The notes: generated by a model from the letters alone, not told the origin. Positions 1 to 9,495 are shown, counted from the stretch's first letter. The stretch is DNA of 64,000 nucleotides from Amycolatopsis bullii (GCF_014654205.1 NZ_BNAW01000031.1:32232-96231), one strand, 5' to 3'. Translations and numbers: made by a program.

Positions 1-715
1 GGTGCTGATCTTCAGCGACATCCGCGAGGACCTGAGCCGCACGGTCCGGTTCCTCGAGGGCGGCCACGTCGACGGCGCGCTGGTGTTCGCCCCGCACCGG
101 GCCGACCCGCTGCCGAAGGCGCTGCGGCTGCTGCGCATCCCGGTGGTGTTCGGCGGCCAGGCGGCCGGCATCCGCCGCGGCGTCCACGTCGTCGACTTCG
201 ACAACGAGGGCGGCGCCCGGCTGGCGGTCGAGCACCTGGTCGCCTCCGGCAGGCGGCGGATCGCCACGATCGCCGGCCCCCAGGACCAGAGCGCCCCGAT
301 CGACCGCCTCGCCGGCTGGCGCAAGACCCTCCTCGACGCCGGGCTCGACCCCGCCGACCTGGCCGAAGAGGGCGATTTCACCCTTTCGGGCGGCGCGAAC
401 GCGATGTCGTCGCTGCTGGCCCGGCACCCGGACCTCGACGCGGTGTTCGTCGCCAGCGACATGATGGCGGTGGGCGCGCTGCGCACCCTCGGCGGCGCGG
501 GCCGCCGCGTCCCGGACGACGTCGCGGTGGTCAGCTTCGACGACAACGTGACACTGGCCCCGGCCATGGACCCGCCGCTGACGTCGGTCCACCAGGACCC
601 GCGCGAGCAGGTCCACGCCATGGTCGAGACCCTGATGCGGCTGCTCGACGACCAGAACCTGAAGCCGCGCCAGCACATCCTCCCCGTCTCCCTGGCGGTT
701 CGCGCCTCCAGCTGA
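1..715 (+). CDS. LacI-family transcriptional regulator, C-terminal part (cut by window edge)
   Basis: The reading frame enters from the left edge (first full codon at base 2) and ends at TGA 713-715, so the N-terminal helix-turn-helix lies outside the window. What remains is the periplasmic-binding-protein-like sensor domain of LacI/GalR repressors: VVDFDNEGGARLAVEHL, then SGRRRIATIAGP, the effector-pocket stretch VFVASDMMAVGALRTL, and the late DDVAVVSFDDN and PPLTSVHQDP motifs. Proteins with this ending include CebR-type repressors of cellulose and cellobiose genes. Its position directly before the GH48 operon, whose promoter has a CebR-like box, makes it a candidate repressor of the local cellulase regulon; that role is inferred. 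A hairpin follows the stop codon. Confidence 0.9.
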   Translation, partial: VLIFSDIREDLSRTVRFLEGGHVDGALVFAPHRADPLPKALRLLRIPVVFGGQAAGIRRGVHVVDFDNEGGARLAVEHLVASGRRRIATIAGPQDQSAPIDRLAGWRKTLLDAGLDPADLAEEGDFTLSGGANAMSSLLARHPDLDAVFVASDMMAVGALRTLGGAGRRVPDDVAVVSFDDNVTLAPAMDPPLTSVHQDPREQVHAMVETLMRLLDDQNLKPRQHILPVSLAVRASS

Positions 716-733
716 CCCACCGTGTCCGGCCGA

Positions 734-764
734 ACCCGCGTGTCGTCCATCCGGACACGCGGGT
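734..764 (+). terminator. Rho-independent-like hairpin after the LacI gene
   Basis: A perfect 11-bp inverted repeat (734-744 and 754-764, arm ACCCGCGTGTC) with a 9-nt loop lies 18 bases after the stop codon. There is no T-tract, which is usual for actinobacterial terminators. The rest of 765-1038 holds no gene that I can support; it contains a small palindrome at 887-900. Confidence 0.55.
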
Positions 765-886
765 CGTCCGGCTGGGCGCGTGCCGGTTTCTCCGGCCGCG
801 CTCAACTCCGCGTGTGCTGGACCGGTCGGCGTTCCCCGGTAGGTGGGAGCTTCCCGGCGCAGGTGTACACGTTCGGCGCTAAATAA

Positions 887-900
887 CGTTTCACGAAACG
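887..900. promoter_or_regulatory. Small palindrome, possible operator
   Basis: CGTTTCACGAAACG is a perfect 6-2-6 palindrome about 230 bases upstream of the GH48 start, in an otherwise empty intergenic stretch. It is the size of a LacI/GntR operator half, but nothing here shows which protein, if any, binds it. Confidence 0.25.
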
Positions 901-1038
901 GTGCGTCACCATCTGACTGGGCCGAAAGAGTGAGCTGCCCACCATCGGGGGCGGCTGTTCAGGAGCGTTCAGTGCGCCGCCGCTCGCCGGACGCGCAGAA
1001 GTGACGTTCCGGGGCCCGGTGTCCTTCTGACTCGATTC

Positions 1039-1089
1039 TTTACATCCAGGTTTCCGGCTGGCTACCGTCTGCGCCTGGAAGCGCTCCCA
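1039..1089 (+). promoter_or_regulatory. Promoter and CebR-like operator of the cellulase operon
   Basis: TTTACA (1039-1044) and TACCGT (1063-1068) are separated by 18 bp. Seven bases further on is TGGAAGCGCTCCCA (1076-1089), one mismatch from the CebR palindrome TGGGAGCGCTCCCA known in Streptomyces. The box would lie over the transcription start, a position that blocks initiation until cellobiose or cello-oligosaccharide releases the repressor. The same arrangement recurs before the Cip1-like and GH74 genes. Confidence 0.75.
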
Positions 1090-1127
1090 GATCGCTGGCT
1101 CCCTACGGACAAAGGAGTTCCGCAGCC

Positions 1128-4046
1128 ATGCGTTCCTCTCCTCGAAAGCGCGCCCGTGCGCTGGCACTGGCCTCGGCCGTGCTGGCGGTCACGGGTGCGG
1201 TGGTCGCCCCACCACCGGCGCTCGGCGCCGACATCGCCTGTTCCGTCACCTACACCACCAACGACTGGGACACCGGGTTCACCGCGAACGTCTCGCTGCG
1301 CAACGACGGAGCTCCGTTCGACAGCTGGAAGGTCGGCTGGACGTTCCTCGACGGCCAGAAGGTCCAGCAGGGCTGGAGCGCCACGTTCGCCCAGTCGGGC
1401 GCCGCGGTCACCGCGACGAACATGTCCTACAACGGCCACCTCGACACCGGCGCCAGCACGTCGTTCGGGTTCAACGGCACGAAGGGCTCGGCCAACCGGC
1501 CGCCGACGGACTTCTCCGTGAACGGCACCGCGTGCACCGGCGCCAACAAGGCGCCGACGGTCACCTTGACCTCGCCGAGTTCGACCGGCACCTATTACGC
1601 CCCGGCGACGATCCCGCTGGCCGCCACGGCCGCCGACAGCGACGGCACGGTGAGCAAGGTCGAGTTCTATGCCGGTGACACGCTGCTGGCCACCGACACC
1701 GCCGCCCCGTTCGAAGGCAACTGGGGCAACGTCCCGGCCGGGACGTATTCGATCAGCGCCAAGGCGTACGACAACAAGGGCGCCAGCACGACCTCCAGCC
1801 CGGTCAGCGTGAAGGTCCTGTCCGGGCCGACGATCGTCGCCGCCCCGGCGACCGCGCAGGTCAAGCAGGGCGGGACGACGACGTTCGCGGTCTCCCTCGC
1901 CGGTGCCCCGTCCGCGCCGGTGACCGTCGCGGTCGCGCGGACGACGGGCAGCACGGACCTGACGGCCGCTCCGGCGAGCCTGACGTTCACATCGGCGAAC
2001 TGGAACGTGCCGCAGAACGTCACGGTCACCAGCGCCGACAACGGGGGAGCGCTGGGCAGTGCGACCTTCACCGCGAGCAGCTCCGGCTACACCGCGGCGA
2101 CGGTGACGGTGAACGAGATCTCGTCGTCCACTTCGGACTACCAGCTCGCGTTCCTGACGCAGTACAACAAGATCAAGGACCCGAACAACGGGTACTTCCG
2201 CAAGTTCGGCAACATCCTGGTGCCGTACCACTCGATCGAGACGCTGATCGTCGAGGCCCCGGACCACGGGCACGAGACGACGTCGGAGGCGTTCAGCTAC
2301 TACCTGTGGCTGGAAGCGTCCTACGGCCGGGTCACCGGCGACTGGGCCCCGTTCAACCAGGCCTGGACCTCGATCGAGACCTACGCCATCCCGTCGGCGG
2401 CGGACCAGCCGGGCAACTCCGGCTACAACGCCAGCAAGCCGGCGACGTACGCGGCGGAGTACCCGAGCCCGAAGTCGTACCCGTCGCCGCTGCAGTCGAA
2501 CGTCCCGGTCGGGTCCGACCCGATCGCGGCCGAGCTGAAGGCGGCCTACGGTTCGCCGGACGTCTACGGCATGCACTGGCTGCTCGACGTGGACAACATC
2601 TACGGCTTCGGGCACTGCGAGGACGGCACGAACACCGCGCCGGCGTTCATCAACACCTTCCAGCGCGGCTCGCAGGAATCGGTCTGGGAGACGGTCACGC
2701 AGCCCAGCTGTGACGTGCTGAAGTTCGGTGGCAAGAACGGGTACCTCGACCTGTTCACCGGCGACTCCTCCTACGCCAAGCAGTGGAAGTACACCGACGC
2801 GCCCGACGCGGACGCCCGCGTGGTCCAGGTGGCCTTCCAGGCCGAGAAGTGGGCGCAGGCGCAGGGCAAGAGCGCCGACGTCGCGGCCGTGCTGAAGAAG
2901 GCGTCGAAGATGGGCGACTACCTGCGGTACTCGCTGTTCGACAAGTACTTCAAGAAGATCGGCAACTGCGTGGGCCCGGCGAGCTGCCCGGCCGGGACCG
3001 GCAAGGACAGCGAGCACTACCTCATCTCGTGGTACTACGCCTGGGGCGGTTCGATGGACTCGTCCAGCGCCTGGGCGTGGCGCATCGGCGACGGTGCGGC
3101 GCACCAGGGTTACCAGAACCCTCTGGCCGCGTACGCGTTGTCGGCCGATCCGGGCCTGAAGGTCACTTCGGCGACCGGGGCGACCGACTGGGCGACCAGC
3201 CTCAGCCGGCAGATGGAGTTCCTGCAGTGGCTGCAGTCGTCCGAAGGCGGTCTCGCCGGCGGTGCGACCAACAGCTGGGACGGCCAGTACGGCACCCCGC
3301 CCGCGGGCACGCCGACGTTCTACGGGATGTACTACGACTGGCAGCCGGTCTGGCACGACCCGCCGAGCAACCAGTGGTTCGGCTTCCAGACCTGGGGCAT
3401 GGAGCGGATCGCCGAGTACTACCAGGCGACCGGTGACGCCCGGGCGAAGAAGATCCTCGACAAGTGGGTGCCCTGGGCGATCGCGAACACCACGGTCGGC
3501 GCGGGCGGGAGCTTCCAGATCCCGTCCGACCTGACCTGGAGCGGCGCACCGGACACGTGGAACGCCACCAGCCCCGGGTCGAACACCGGCCTGCACGTCG
3601 CGGTGAAGAACTACAGCCAGGACGTCGGGGTCGCGGCCTCGCTCGTCAAGACGCTGCTCTACTACGCGTCCGGGTCGAGCAACGCCCAGGCCAAGACGGT
3701 CGGGGAGCAGCTGCTGAACGCCCTGTCGGCCAACACCGACGCCAAGGGCATCGCGGTGCCGGAGACCCGGACGGATTACGACCGGTTCGACGACAAGTAC
3801 AACGCCACGACCGACCAGGGGCTGTACGTGCCCTCGGGCTGGACGGGCACCATGCCGAACGGCGACGCGATCAACTCCAGCTCCACGTTCCTGTCGATCC
3901 GGTCGTTCTACAAGAGCGACCCGCAGTGGCCGAAGGTCCAGGCCTACCTGGACGGCGGGGCTGCGCCGACGTTCACCTACCACCGGTTCTGGGCGCAGTC
4001 GGAGATCGCCACGGCGTTCGCCGCGCACGTCGCCCTGTTCGGCTGA
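1128..4046 (+). CDS. GH48 reducing-end cellobiohydrolase with N-terminal CBM2
   Basis: Secreted exocellulase of 972 residues that should cleave cellobiose processively from reducing ends of crystalline cellulose. A signal peptide (about 1-34, ending near ALGA) is followed by a family 2 cellulose-binding module (35-138, with the W..GF.A.V start and WNV-type core), a bacterial Ig-like module (about 141-230), a second beta-sandwich module (about 231-331) and the full GH48 catalytic domain (about 337-972: LTQYNKIKDPNNGYF, HETTSEAFSYYLWLEA, VYGMHWLLDVDNIYGFG). ATG 1128 is preceded by AAAGGAG. It is the first gene of an operon with GH5 (11-bp gap) and GH6 (35-bp gap), a textbook synergistic set of a reducing-end exocellulase, an endocellulase and a non-reducing-end exocellulase. 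Regulation is predicted from the CebR-like box upstream. Confidence 0.96.
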   Translation: MRSSPRKRARALALASAVLAVTGAVVAPPPALGADIACSVTYTTNDWDTGFTANVSLRNDGAPFDSWKVGWTFLDGQKVQQGWSATFAQSGAAVTATNMSYNGHLDTGASTSFGFNGTKGSANRPPTDFSVNGTACTGANKAPTVTLTSPSSTGTYYAPATIPLAATAADSDGTVSKVEFYAGDTLLATDTAAPFEGNWGNVPAGTYSISAKAYDNKGASTTSSPVSVKVLSGPTIVAAPATAQVKQGGTTTFAVSLAGAPSAPVTVAVARTTGSTDLTAAPASLTFTSANWNVPQNVTVTSADNGGALGSATFTASSSGYTAATVTVNEISSSTSDYQLAFLTQYNKIKDPNNGYFRKFGNILVPYHSIETLIVEAPDHGHETTSEAFSYYLWLEASYGRVTGDWAPFNQAWTSIETYAIPSAADQPGNSGYNASKPATYAAEYPSPKSYPSPLQSNVPVGSDPIAAELKAAYGSPDVYGMHWLLDVDNIYGFGHCEDGTNTAPAFINTFQRGSQESVWETVTQPSCDVLKFGGKNGYLDLFTGDSSYAKQWKYTDAPDADARVVQVAFQAEKWAQAQGKSADVAAVLKKASKMGDYLRYSLFDKYFKKIGNCVGPASCPAGTGKDSEHYLISWYYAWGGSMDSSSAWAWRIGDGAAHQGYQNPLAAYALSADPGLKVTSATGATDWATSLSRQMEFLQWLQSSEGGLAGGATNSWDGQYGTPPAGTPTFYGMYYDWQPVWHDPPSNQWFGFQTWGMERIAEYYQATGDARAKKILDKWVPWAIANTTVGAGGSFQIPSDLTWSGAPDTWNATSPGSNTGLHVAVKNYSQDVGVAASLVKTLLYYASGSSNAQAKTVGEQLLNALSANTDAKGIAVPETRTDYDRFDDKYNATTDQGLYVPSGWTGTMPNGDAINSSSTFLSIRSFYKSDPQWPKVQAYLDGGAAPTFTYHRFWAQSEIATAFAAHVALFG

Positions 4047-4056
4047 GAGGCACTTG

Positions 4057-5586
4057 ATGAAGCGACTGCTCTCGCTGGTGGTCGCCGCACTGGTCGGGGG
4101 CGCCGTTCTCACGGCGTCCCCGGCCACCGCGGCCCCGGAGACCACGGCGGCGGCCGGCACCGGCACCGGGTTCTGGCACGCTGCCGGATCCCAGCTGGTC
4201 GACGCGACCGGCGCGCCGGTCCGGATGACCGGGATCAACTGGTTCGGTGCCGAGACGGCCAATTACTCGCCGCATGGGCTGTGGAGCCGCAACTACAAGG
4301 ACATGCTCGACCAGATGGCCGGGCTCGGGTACAACACGCTGCGGCTGCCGTACTCGAACCAGCTGTTCGACGCCGGGTCCAAGCCGGTCGGCATCGACCA
4401 GGTGCAGAACCCGGACCTGCAGGGCCTGTCCGGCCTGCAGGTGCTCGACAAGATCGTCGCCTACGCCGGGGTCAAGGGCATGCGCGTGCTCCTGGACCGG
4501 CACCGGCCGGACTCCGGCGCGCAGTCCCCGCTCTGGTACACCGGCGCGTACTCCGAAAGCCGCTGGATCTCCGACTGGACGATGCTGGCCCAGCACTACA
4601 AGGGCAACCCGACGGTGATCGGCGCCGACCTGCACAACGAACCGCACTCGATCCAGGGCGGCGGGGGAGCGTGCTGGGGCTGCGGCGACACCGCGACCGA
4701 CTGGCGGCTGGCCGCCGAACGGGCCGGCAACGCCGTGCTCGCGGCGAACCCGGACTGGCTGATCGTCGTCGAAGGCGTCGACTGCGTCAGCGGCACCGGC
4801 GACCCGGAGTGCGGCTGGTGGGGCGGCAACCTCTCCGGGGCGAAGCAGTTCCCGGTGCGACTGTCCGAACCGGACAAGCTGGTGTACTCCGCGCACGAGT
4901 ACGCGACTTCGGTCTTCGCCCAGAAATGGTTTTCCGACCCGGCGTTCCCGGCGAACCTGCCCGCGCTGTGGGACCACTTCTTCGGCTACCTGCACAAGCA
5001 GAACATCGCGCCGGTGCTGCTCGGTGAGTTCGGCTCCACGCTCGCCGACCCGCGCGACAAGGTCTGGCTGCAGGAACTGATGAAGTACGCCGGCACGGGC
5101 CCGTCCGGGATGAGCTTCACCTACTGGTCGTGGAACCCGAACTCGGGCGACACCGGCGGCATCCTCAACGACGACTGGACGACGGTCAACCAGGCCAAGC
5201 AGGCGATCCTGCAGCCGTACCTGATCCCTCCGGTGGGCTCGGGCGGCGGCACGACCGACCCGCCGCCCGCGGCGAGCTGCGCGGTCACCTACCACGTCGA
5301 CAACACCTGGCAGGGTGGCTTCACCGCCACCGTGACGCTGAAGAACACCGGCAGCCCGGCGCTGAAGAACTGGGCGCTCGGCTGGACCGTGCCGTCCGGG
5401 ACGCAGATCACCGGCGGCTGGAACGCGACCGTCACACAGACCGGGCAGCAGGCGAGCGCCAAGGCGCCCGCCTGGGCGCCCGACCTCGCCGGCGGGGCCT
5501 CGGTGTCGATCGGCATCCAGGCCACCGGCGGCTCGACCGGCGCACCGAGCGGCTTCGCCGTCGGCGCGACCGCCTGCACCACCTGA
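4057..5586 (+). CDS. GH5 endo-beta-1,4-glucanase with C-terminal CBM2
   Basis: Secreted endoglucanase of 509 residues resembling Acidothermus E1-type cellulases. Signal peptide about 1-30; GH5 (alpha/beta)8 barrel about 36-385; short Gly/Pro/Thr linker; CBM2 about 405-509. The acid/base is predicted as Glu195 in HNEPH and the nucleophile as Glu324 in LLGEFG; the substrate-facing SFTYWSWNPNSGDTGG stretch is present. ATG 4057 is chosen over the TTG three bases earlier because GAGAGG lies seven bases upstream. It is the second gene of the cellulase operon. It would make internal cuts in amorphous cellulose that create ends for the GH48 and GH6 partners. Confidence 0.95.
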   Translation: MKRLLSLVVAALVGGAVLTASPATAAPETTAAAGTGTGFWHAAGSQLVDATGAPVRMTGINWFGAETANYSPHGLWSRNYKDMLDQMAGLGYNTLRLPYSNQLFDAGSKPVGIDQVQNPDLQGLSGLQVLDKIVAYAGVKGMRVLLDRHRPDSGAQSPLWYTGAYSESRWISDWTMLAQHYKGNPTVIGADLHNEPHSIQGGGGACWGCGDTATDWRLAAERAGNAVLAANPDWLIVVEGVDCVSGTGDPECGWWGGNLSGAKQFPVRLSEPDKLVYSAHEYATSVFAQKWFSDPAFPANLPALWDHFFGYLHKQNIAPVLLGEFGSTLADPRDKVWLQELMKYAGTGPSGMSFTYWSWNPNSGDTGGILNDDWTTVNQAKQAILQPYLIPPVGSGGGTTDPPPAASCAVTYHVDNTWQGGFTATVTLKNTGSPALKNWALGWTVPSGTQITGGWNATVTQTGQQASAKAPAWAPDLAGGASVSIGIQATGGSTGAPSGFAVGATACTT

Positions 5587-5621
5587 CCCACCCCACCGAA
5601 AAACACTAAGGAGCGCACTCG

Positions 5622-7442
5622 ATGAGGAGTGAATTCTGGTCCGCGAAGAGGAAGTCACGGTTCGCCGTGGCGTCCTCGGTGACGGCGGCGGCGATGACCG
5701 CCGGATTACTGGTGGCCGGGGGCAGTCCGGCGGGCGCCGCCACCGGCTGCAAGGTCACCTACACGGTCAACCAGTGGGACACCGGCTTCACCGCGAACGT
5801 CGCCGTGACCAACCTCGGCGACGCCGTCTCGTCCTGGAACGTCGAATGGGACTTCGCCGGCAACCAGCAGGTGCAGCAGGGCTGGAGCGCCACGTTCAGC
5901 CAGAGCGGCAAGCACGTGAGCGCGAAGAACCCGTCGTGGGGCGGCAACCTGGGCGCGAACGCGACGGCCAGCTTCGGCTTCAACGGCTCGTACTCGGGCA
6001 CCAACGACATCCCGACGTCGTTCTCGCTCAACGGGGCCCACTGCGACGGCACGTCCCCGACCACGACGCCGACGACACCCAGCACCACGACGACGACCCC
6101 GACGACGACCCCCACGACCACGACGACCACCCCGACGACGGTGACCACGACGCCGCAGCCGGGAACCCACGTGGACAACCCGTACGTGGGGTCGAAGGGG
6201 TACGTGAACCCGGACTGGTCGAGCGAGGTCAGCGCGGCGGCCGCGGCCAAGGGCGGCACGCTCGGCGCGCAGATGGCCAAGGTGGCCAACACCTCGACCG
6301 CGGTCTGGCTGGACCGGATCGCCGCGATCGCCGGCACGGCGGACTCGCGGGGCCTGCGCGGGCACCTCGACGCGGCGCTGGCGCAGCAGAGCGGCGGCAC
6401 CCCGGTGACCATCCAGATCGTCGTCTACGACCTGCCCAACCGCGACTGTGCGGCGCTGGCGTCCAACGGTGAGCTGAAGGCCGCCCAGAACGGCCTGGCC
6501 CGGTACAAGAGCGAGTACATCGACCCGATCGCGTCGATCCTGTCCGACGCGAAGTACGCGCCGCTGCGGATCGTGGCGATCGTGGAGCCGGACTCGCTGC
6601 CGAACCTGATCACGAACACCTCGATGGCGGCGTGTGCGGAAGCCCAGTCCACCGGGGTCTACACGCAGGGCATCCAGTACGCGCTGAACAAGCTGCACGC
6701 GATCTCCAACGTCTACAACTACCTGGACATCGCGCACTCGGCGTGGCTGGGCTGGGACAGCAACTTCGGCCCGTTCGTCAACCTGGTCAAGCAGACGCTG
6801 CAGGGCACCACGGCCGGCGTGAACAGCATCGACGGCTTCATCAGCTCCACCGCCAACTACACGCCGCTGACCGAGCCGAACCTGCCCGACCCGAACCTCA
6901 CCGTCGGCGGGCAGCAGCTGAAGTCGGCGACGTTCTACCAGTGGAACCCGTACTTCGCGGAGGTTCCGTTCGCCACCGCGATGTACAACGCCTTCGTGGC
7001 GGCGGGCCTGCCCAGCAGCATCGGCATGCTGGTGGACACCTCCCGCAACGGCTGGGGCGGCGCGGCCCGGCCCAGCGGGGCCTCCGGGTCCACGGTGGAC
7101 GCCTACGTGAACTCGGGCCGGATCGACCGGCGGCTGCACCGCGGCAACTGGTGCAACCAGAGCGGTGCCGGTCTCGGCGTGCGGCCCACGGCGGCACCCG
7201 CGGCGCACTTCGACGCCTACGTCTGGGTCAAGCCGCCGGGTGAGTCCGACGGCGCGAGCCAGCAGATCCCGAACGACGAGGGCAAGGGCGCGGACCCGAT
7301 GTGCGACCCGACCTTCCACGGGACGCAGCAGGCCAACGGCGGCAACCTGACCGGTGCCCTGCCGAACGCCCCGCTGTCCGGCAAGTGGTTCGAGGCCCAG
7401 TTCGAGGAACTGGTCCAGAACGCCTACCCGCCGGTGCAGTAG
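5622..7442 (+). CDS. GH6 exocellulase (cellobiohydrolase) with N-terminal CBM2
   Basis: Secreted cellobiohydrolase of 606 residues, close in length and layout to Thermobifida Cel6B-type enzymes that release cellobiose from non-reducing ends by inversion. Signal peptide about 1-40; CBM2 about 41-140; Thr/Pro linker about 143-183; GH6 catalytic domain about 185-606. IVEPDSLPN carries the conserved Asp324, in line with the GH6 catalytic acid, and the C-terminal WVKPPGESDG motif typical of GH6 exocellulases is present. The start is fixed by AAGGAG nine bases before ATG 5622. It is the last gene of the operon and is followed by a strong hairpin. Confidence 0.95.
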   Translation: MRSEFWSAKRKSRFAVASSVTAAAMTAGLLVAGGSPAGAATGCKVTYTVNQWDTGFTANVAVTNLGDAVSSWNVEWDFAGNQQVQQGWSATFSQSGKHVSAKNPSWGGNLGANATASFGFNGSYSGTNDIPTSFSLNGAHCDGTSPTTTPTTPSTTTTTPTTTPTTTTTTPTTVTTTPQPGTHVDNPYVGSKGYVNPDWSSEVSAAAAAKGGTLGAQMAKVANTSTAVWLDRIAAIAGTADSRGLRGHLDAALAQQSGGTPVTIQIVVYDLPNRDCAALASNGELKAAQNGLARYKSEYIDPIASILSDAKYAPLRIVAIVEPDSLPNLITNTSMAACAEAQSTGVYTQGIQYALNKLHAISNVYNYLDIAHSAWLGWDSNFGPFVNLVKQTLQGTTAGVNSIDGFISSTANYTPLTEPNLPDPNLTVGGQQLKSATFYQWNPYFAEVPFATAMYNAFVAAGLPSSIGMLVDTSRNGWGGAARPSGASGSTVDAYVNSGRIDRRLHRGNWCNQSGAGLGVRPTAAPAAHFDAYVWVKPPGESDGASQQIPNDEGKGADPMCDPTFHGTQQANGGNLTGALPNAPLSGKWFEAQFEELVQNAYPPVQ

Positions 7443-7449
7443 CCAGACC

Positions 7450-7488
7450 CCGGGCCGGGCGGTGCCGCGCAGCCGCCGCCCGGCCCGG
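7450..7488 (+). terminator. Terminator hairpin after the GH6 gene
   Basis: A perfect 13-bp GC-only stem (7450-7462 with 7476-7488) and a 13-nt loop begin eight bases after the TAG stop. No T-tract is present. It ends the cellulase operon and faces the convergent GNAT gene. Confidence 0.65.
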
Positions 7489-7647
7489 CCTCCACCACGG
7501 CGGCAGCGGCCTGTCCCGCCGGGCCGCTCGCCGCGGTCCCGCCCGCGCCGCCTGACCGGCCGGGCGGGACAGCGAGATCCGGCCCCGGTGCTCGCAGCGG
7601 CCTCCTGCGGCGCCGGGCCGGATCCCGCGGCTCGTCTCTTCGGCGGC

Positions 7648-8175
7648 TCAGCCGAGGTCCTTGCGGAAACTCAGCCGGTCCAGTCCCGGCCCGTCGTAGT
7701 CGGGCTGGACCGGCACCCCCTCGAACTCCTTCGGCCCTGGTTCGGTGACGAACCCCATCCGGGTGTGGAACGCGTGCGAACCCTTGTTCTCCGGCGAAGT
7801 GATCGCCCGGACCACCGAGCGCCCGTGCGCGGCGCTGTAGGCGAAGAAGCGCTCGTACAGCGCCGCGCCCAGGCCGCGACCGCGCTCGGCGGGCTCGACC
7901 CCGACGAAGTGGATGTAGCTCTCGGCCGGCCTCGACGGCGAGAGGAACCCGATCAGGAACGCGACGATCCGCCCGTCCGCCGTCACCAGGAAGCTGCTGG
8001 CCGTGAAGTGCTGGAACATCAGCTTCGGCAGCAGCAGCGCCCGTTGGCGCGAGCCCGCTTCGCCGCCGAGACCACCCCACCAGCGGTCGAGGACCGCCAG
8101 CACGGGCAGGTGGTCGTCGGGGCCGGGGTGCCGGATCGTGTGGTGCCGCCAGGGCTCGGGCAGGGGGGAGACCAT
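7648..8175 (-). CDS. GNAT-family N-acetyltransferase
   Basis: About 175 residues with the Gcn5-related acyltransferase fold: beta strands around SFLVTADGRIVAFLIGFLS, the acetyl-CoA motif A region VGVEPAERGRGLGAALYERF, and ITSPENKGSHAFHTRMGF towards the end. The substrate is unknown. ATG 8175 follows AGGGTGGGG; an in-frame GTG at 8184 would add three residues. It lies 48 bases downstream of, and on the same strand as, the sugar-binding lipoprotein gene and is probably co-transcribed with it. No transporter permease follows. Confidence 0.88.
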   Translation of the reverse strand: MVSPLPEPWRHHTIRHPGPDDHLPVLAVLDRWWGGLGGEAGSRQRALLLPKLMFQHFTASSFLVTADGRIVAFLIGFLSPSRPAESYIHFVGVEPAERGRGLGAALYERFFAYSAAHGRSVVRAITSPENKGSHAFHTRMGFVTEPGPKEFEGVPVQPDYDGPGLDRLSFRKDLG

Positions 8176-8223
8176 GGCCCCCACCCTGCCCGGTCCGGCA
8201 GGCCCCGGCGAGCGGGTTTCCGG

Positions 8224-9495
8224 TCAGGGGACGAGCTTGTGCACCCCGATCAGCACCTGCTGCCAGACGGCGGCGGGATCGGCGCCCTGCTCGACCGCCT
8301 TGAGCGACGGCGCGATCACCGTCTCCTGGATCTTGCCGTCGCCCGGCCCCTTGTACTGCGGTTTCCCGACCTTGCGGGCCTGCGCGACGAACACCTGGCC
8401 GCTCAGCGCCCCGCCGAAGTAGCCGTTCATCTCGCTGAGCAGGTCCGGGGAGGTGAAGGCGTCGACCTGGCTCGGGAAGTTCCCGCTGACCCGGAACGCG
8501 TGCAGCTGCTGCTCCGGCGCGGTCAGCCAGGCGGCGAGCGCGGCGGCCTCCTTCTGGTGCGGGCTCGAGGCCGGCACGGTGAGGAAGGACCCGCCCCAGT
8601 TGCCGCCGCCGTCCGGGAAGGCGTCGGTGAGCGCCCACTTGCCCGCGTTGCCGACGCCGGCCTGCTGCTCGATGACGCCGAGCATCCACGACGGACAGAC
8701 CTTCGTCGCGAAGGCGCCGGTGCGCAGGCCGTTGTTGCCGTCGTCCTGGAAGGCGGTCAGCCCGGCCGACTGCCCCTGCTTCACCGCGGCGGTGACCTGG
8801 TTCCAGGCGTCCCTCAGCGCCGTGTTCGTCTCCAGCGTCGAGTGGTTTTCGCGGTCGAGGTAGCCGACCGGGAGCTGGTTCACCTTGGCGTTGAAGACCT
8901 GCGCCGCGGAGTCGAACCACGGCTTGCCGTGCGAGCGCTTGACGTACTTCTCGCCGGCCTGGAAGAAGCTGTCCCAGGTCGCGAACATCGTCTTGACCGA
9001 GCCCGGGTCGGTCGGCAGCCCGGCCGCTTCGAGCAGGTCCTTGCGGTAGCACATGGCCAGCGGGCCGATGTCCGTGCCGTAGCCGACGAGCTTGCCGTCC
9101 TTGCTGCGGCCCGCCTCGTACTTCCACTCCAGCCACCGGCCGGGTTTCACGTCGGGCGGCCCGATCCTGGCCAGGTCGGCGAACTTGTCCGCGTGGGCGA
9201 GCACGTCGGCGAGGTGGCCTTCCTCGACGGCCTGGACGTCGGCGAGCTCCTGGCCCTTCTGCAGCTTGTCCAGCAGGTCCTGGTGGTACGGTCCACCCTG
9301 CTCGGTCCGGACCTGGCGGATGGTGAGCCCGGGGTGGGTGAACTGGTAGCCGGGGATCAGGTCGTCGTAGCCGAACTCGCCGAACGTCGCCACGGTGAGC
9401 GTGATCCGCTCCGGCGTGCCCGGCCCGCACCCGCCGGTCAGGATGAGCAGGACGACGGCGGCGGCGAAGGCCAGCTGTCTTCGGATCTGCTTCAT
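8224..9495 (-). CDS. ABC-transporter extracellular sugar-binding lipoprotein (orphan)
   Basis: 423 residues of the family 1 extracellular solute-binding type. The lipobox LTGGC ends a signal sequence at about residue 23, so the mature protein should be anchored to the outer face of the membrane. The mature part has the expected two-lobe layout (TVATFGEFGYDDLIPGYQF; MCYRKDLLEAAGLP; FQDDGNNGLRTGAFA; WGGSFLTVPASSP; AALAAWLTAPEQQ). It resembles cellobiose/oligosaccharide binding proteins such as CebE, but the ligand is inferred only from context. No permease or ATPase gene is adjacent, so it must borrow components encoded elsewhere or act as a sensor. A CebR-like operator lies in its promoter. 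Confidence 0.92.
   Translation of the reverse strand: MKQIRRQLAFAAAVVLLILTGGCGPGTPERITLTVATFGEFGYDDLIPGYQFTHPGLTIRQVRTEQGGPYHQDLLDKLQKGQELADVQAVEEGHLADVLAHADKFADLARIGPPDVKPGRWLEWKYEAGRSKDGKLVGYGTDIGPLAMCYRKDLLEAAGLPTDPGSVKTMFATWDSFFQAGEKYVKRSHGKPWFDSAAQVFNAKVNQLPVGYLDRENHSTLETNTALRDAWNQVTAAVKQGQSAGLTAFQDDGNNGLRTGAFATKVCPSWMLGVIEQQAGVGNAGKWALTDAFPDGGGNWGGSFLTVPASSPHQKEAAALAAWLTAPEQQLHAFRVSGNFPSQVDAFTSPDLLSEMNGYFGGALSGQVFVAQARKVGKPQYKGPGDGKIQETVIAPSLKAVEQGADPAAVWQQVLIGVHKLVP

Noticed and set aside
844..855. TGGGAGCTTCCC, resembling a CebR box
   Set aside because: Two bases shorter in the centre than the real boxes, so the half-sites are out of phase.
1062..4262. 1066-codon open frame antisense to GH48 and GH5
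   Set aside because: Arg/Val/Gly-rich shadow of GC-rich coding DNA; no family motif and the opposite strand is a certain cellulase.
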